The notes under the pieces are model-generated. The model saw only the letters and a list, made by a program, of their open reading frames with translations, did not search any database and was not told where the DNA came from. A stretch of DNA of 58,656 nt. Origin: SVQP01 sp045594705. GTDB lineage: Bacteria > Bacillota > Clostridia > Oscillospirales > CAG-272. Numbering within the stretch: the stretch's first letter is position 1; every line of letters begins with the position of its first letter. Positions 57,518 to 58,656 of the stretch are shown one piece after another. The DNA lies in NCBI GenBank assembly GCA_045594705.1, contig JAZNZB010000001.1, forward strand, positions 1 to 58,656, written 5' to 3'. The translations under genes and the position numbers were made by a program.

Positions 57518-58444
57518 ATGAAAATGAAAGAGATATGTGAGCGCTCGGGCTTGACTGAGCGTGCCGTGCGACTGTACTGCGAGCGGGGGCTGGTGCATCC
57601 CGAAAAATATTGGGAACGAGGCAGGGAATACTTGGTCTTTTCGGATCATAACCTGCGCGAGCTTGCCATTGTTTCCGAGCTGCGACACGCCGATTTTTCG
57701 CTTGACGAGATCGCGCTTATGCTCCAAAGTCCCGAGAAGTGCGGCGACGTGCTGGCGGGCTGGCGCGGCCGCGTGACCGAGCAAAATCAACGTCTTTCTC
57801 AGGCCAAGGAAAAGCTTGCTGAACTTTCCGCGCATGAAAAGCTGTCGGCTGAGCAGATCGCCGAGCAGCTGGGAGCAAAGATCACCTCGCACGGTGCAGC
57901 GCCTTATCACGGCGAGACCTTTGCAGAGTTTTGTGAGCGCAACCCGTGGGAGGAGATGGAATATTCCGAGGAAATGCAGCAAATTTGCGAAAGAGATGAG
58001 AAGCGCGAGCAGTTTGGCAAACGTTTTTTGCTTGTCTATTGCATTTCTATGGGTGCGATCACGCTGCTTGGTGCCTTTGTCAATCTGCTCTCATCCAGCT
58101 CAATCTTATCCGGTATCGTCAGCATTGCGATATTCATTTTGCTGACCGTGTACCTGTTCCGCGGTGCGACCTGGGCGCGCGTGGTATCCATCATCCGCCA
58201 TATCCTGAGCGCGTTTTCGGGACTTTGGCGCATCAAGGACCTGTTGCCGGGTGCACGCCTTGGCATCGAATACGAAACAAGCATGGACGGCACGGTGACC
58301 TTTACCGAGCAGCTCATGCCTCAAGGCTTAGGCATTTTTCTGACCACTCTGATGGTGATTGCCGTTGCCCTGGAATGCGTGTGCATCTATATGCTTTGGT
58401 TTCACAAGGGCGTCAAGGATTACTTATACGAGCGCAGCCTGTAA
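57518..58444 (+). CDS. MerR-family regulator fused to a membrane domain
   Basis: A 308-residue protein. The N-terminal MerR winged HTH (about 2-70: MKEICERSGLTERAVRLYCERGLV, then SELRHADFSLDEIALML) precedes a coiled-coil segment (about 78-118). From about residue 165 there are two hydrophobic helices (about 168-188 and 193-213) and a third near the C-terminus (about 270-292). A membrane-tethered regulator is implied, responding to a membrane or external signal. No ligand-binding Cys motif is visible. Start with AAAGGA; 3' module and terminator follow. Confidence 0.85.
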   Translation: MKMKEICERSGLTERAVRLYCERGLVHPEKYWERGREYLVFSDHNLRELAIVSELRHADFSLDEIALMLQSPEKCGDVLAGWRGRVTEQNQRLSQAKEKLAELSAHEKLSAEQIAEQLGAKITSHGAAPYHGETFAEFCERNPWEEMEYSEEMQQICERDEKREQFGKRFLLVYCISMGAITLLGAFVNLLSSSSILSGIVSIAIFILLTVYLFRGATWARVVSIIRHILSAFSGLWRIKDLLPGARLGIEYETSMDGTVTFTEQLMPQGLGIFLTTLMVIAVALECVCIYMLWFHKGVKDYLYERSL

Positions 58445-58459
58445 GGTGCAAATAAAAGC

Positions 58460-58492
58460 ACAGCCCCATGGGGCTGCGGAATAAGCGGTAAA
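58460..58492 (+). repeat. 3'-end module, copy D
   Basis: CAGCCCCATGGGGCTG, then CGGAATAAGCGGTAAAA, directly before the MerR-gene terminator. Almost identical to copy A at 191-227. Confidence 0.75.
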
Positions 58493-58493
58493 A

Positions 58494-58539
58494 AGAGAGA
58501 GTCATGCGAAAAGACATTTCGCAAAGCTCTCTCTTTTTG
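58494..58539 (+). terminator. Terminator of the MerR-family gene
   Basis: Outer arms AGAGAGAG (58494-58501) and CTCTCTCT (58527-58534), with inner GCGAAA/TTTCGC, then five Ts. Confidence 0.85.
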
Positions 58540-58546
58540 CTATATG

Positions 58547-58656
58547 AGTGATATTCCGACTGCGTCGGAGTGATATTATCGCTGCTGCGATAGTGATATT
58601 GAAGCCTTGCGGCTTCAGTGATATTCTATTCGCCTCCAAAACTTGCGAAGCAAATA
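58547..58656 (+). repeat. Tandem hairpin array with AGTGATATT linkers
   Basis: The identical 9-mer AGTGATATT occurs at 58547, 58569, 58592 and 58617. Between them lie hairpins with unrelated stems: CCGAC/GTCGG, ATCGC/GCGAT and GAAGCC/GGCTTC, each with a 3-4 base loop containing TG or TTGC. The array runs on toward the window end, where a further TTCGC...GCGAA-like pair begins. No coding potential. Confidence 0.85.

Noticed and set aside
58547..58656. CRISPR array
   Set aside because: The repeated unit is only nine bases, the intervening pieces are themselves palindromic and short, and no cas gene is in the window.

Overview
The window looks like the chromosome of an uncultured, probably gut-dwelling, spore-forming Clostridia bacterium (Firmicutes). 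I infer this from a GerA-type germination protein, an IspH-S1 fusion, a YqhQ (DUF1385) protein, a TIGR04086 membrane protein beside yajC, RNase M5, a PPi-type phosphofructokinase, a division cluster starting with mraZ, strong AGGAGG ribosome sites, and canonical TTGACA-17-TATAAT promoters before many transcription units. I cannot place it below class from sequence alone. I saw no tRNA, rRNA, CRISPR array, prophage or transposase gene.

Layout. 0.2-9.7 kb: MATE exporter, anchored 5'-nucleotidase, small membrane proteins, a secreted EEP-fold phosphatase/nuclease, a GH28-like beta-helix protein, a SASA-type acetylesterase and an AAA ATPase. 10.2-17.5 kb: a GH106-like enzyme overlapping a CBM-like surface protein, a lipoprotein and a GH78 alpha-L-rhamnosidase; with the GH28-like protein and the esterase this suggests use of rhamnose-rich pectin. 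17.5-21.5 kb: pfk-SDR operon and gerA. 21.7-35.7 kb: the division and cell-wall cluster mraZ-rsmH-ftsL-PBP-murE-murF-mraY-ftsW-murG-ftsQ-ftsZ, without murD, murC, murB or ftsA. 36.4-38.3 kb: a second MurE with a different specificity motif, coupled to a stand-alone pre-ATP-grasp-like protein. 38.5-45.2 kb: GNAT enzyme, then murR-baiN-cmk-plsC-ispH/S1. 45.3-53.6 kb: SLC13-type transporter, U32 protein, uppP, RNase M5, rlmA, GT2 and two related lipoproteins. 53.6-58.4 kb: TIGR04086-yajC, yqhQ, nagB, UPF0340 and a membrane-tethered MerR regulator.

The unusual material is mostly between genes. There are several families of small structured repeats: (1) tandem hairpins with variable stems separated by a conserved 9-mer AGTGATATT (58.55 kb to the window end, and inverted at 24.4 kb); (2) a 3'-end module (CCCCATGGGG plus a conserved tail plus a Rho-independent terminator) after four unrelated genes; (3) a roughly 250-280 bp imperfect palindrome placed next to those terminators; (4) hairpins with a constant 10-nt loop and variable stems; (5) GTAGGGG...CCCGC hairpins, one of them inside the yqhQ coding region; (6) a MITE-like element with 27-bp inverted ends. 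A strong promoter followed by a compact structured RNA lies between ftsL and the PBP gene. The S1 half of the IspH-S1 fusion has its own promoter-like sequence, Shine-Dalgarno and ATG, so it may also be made as a separate protein.
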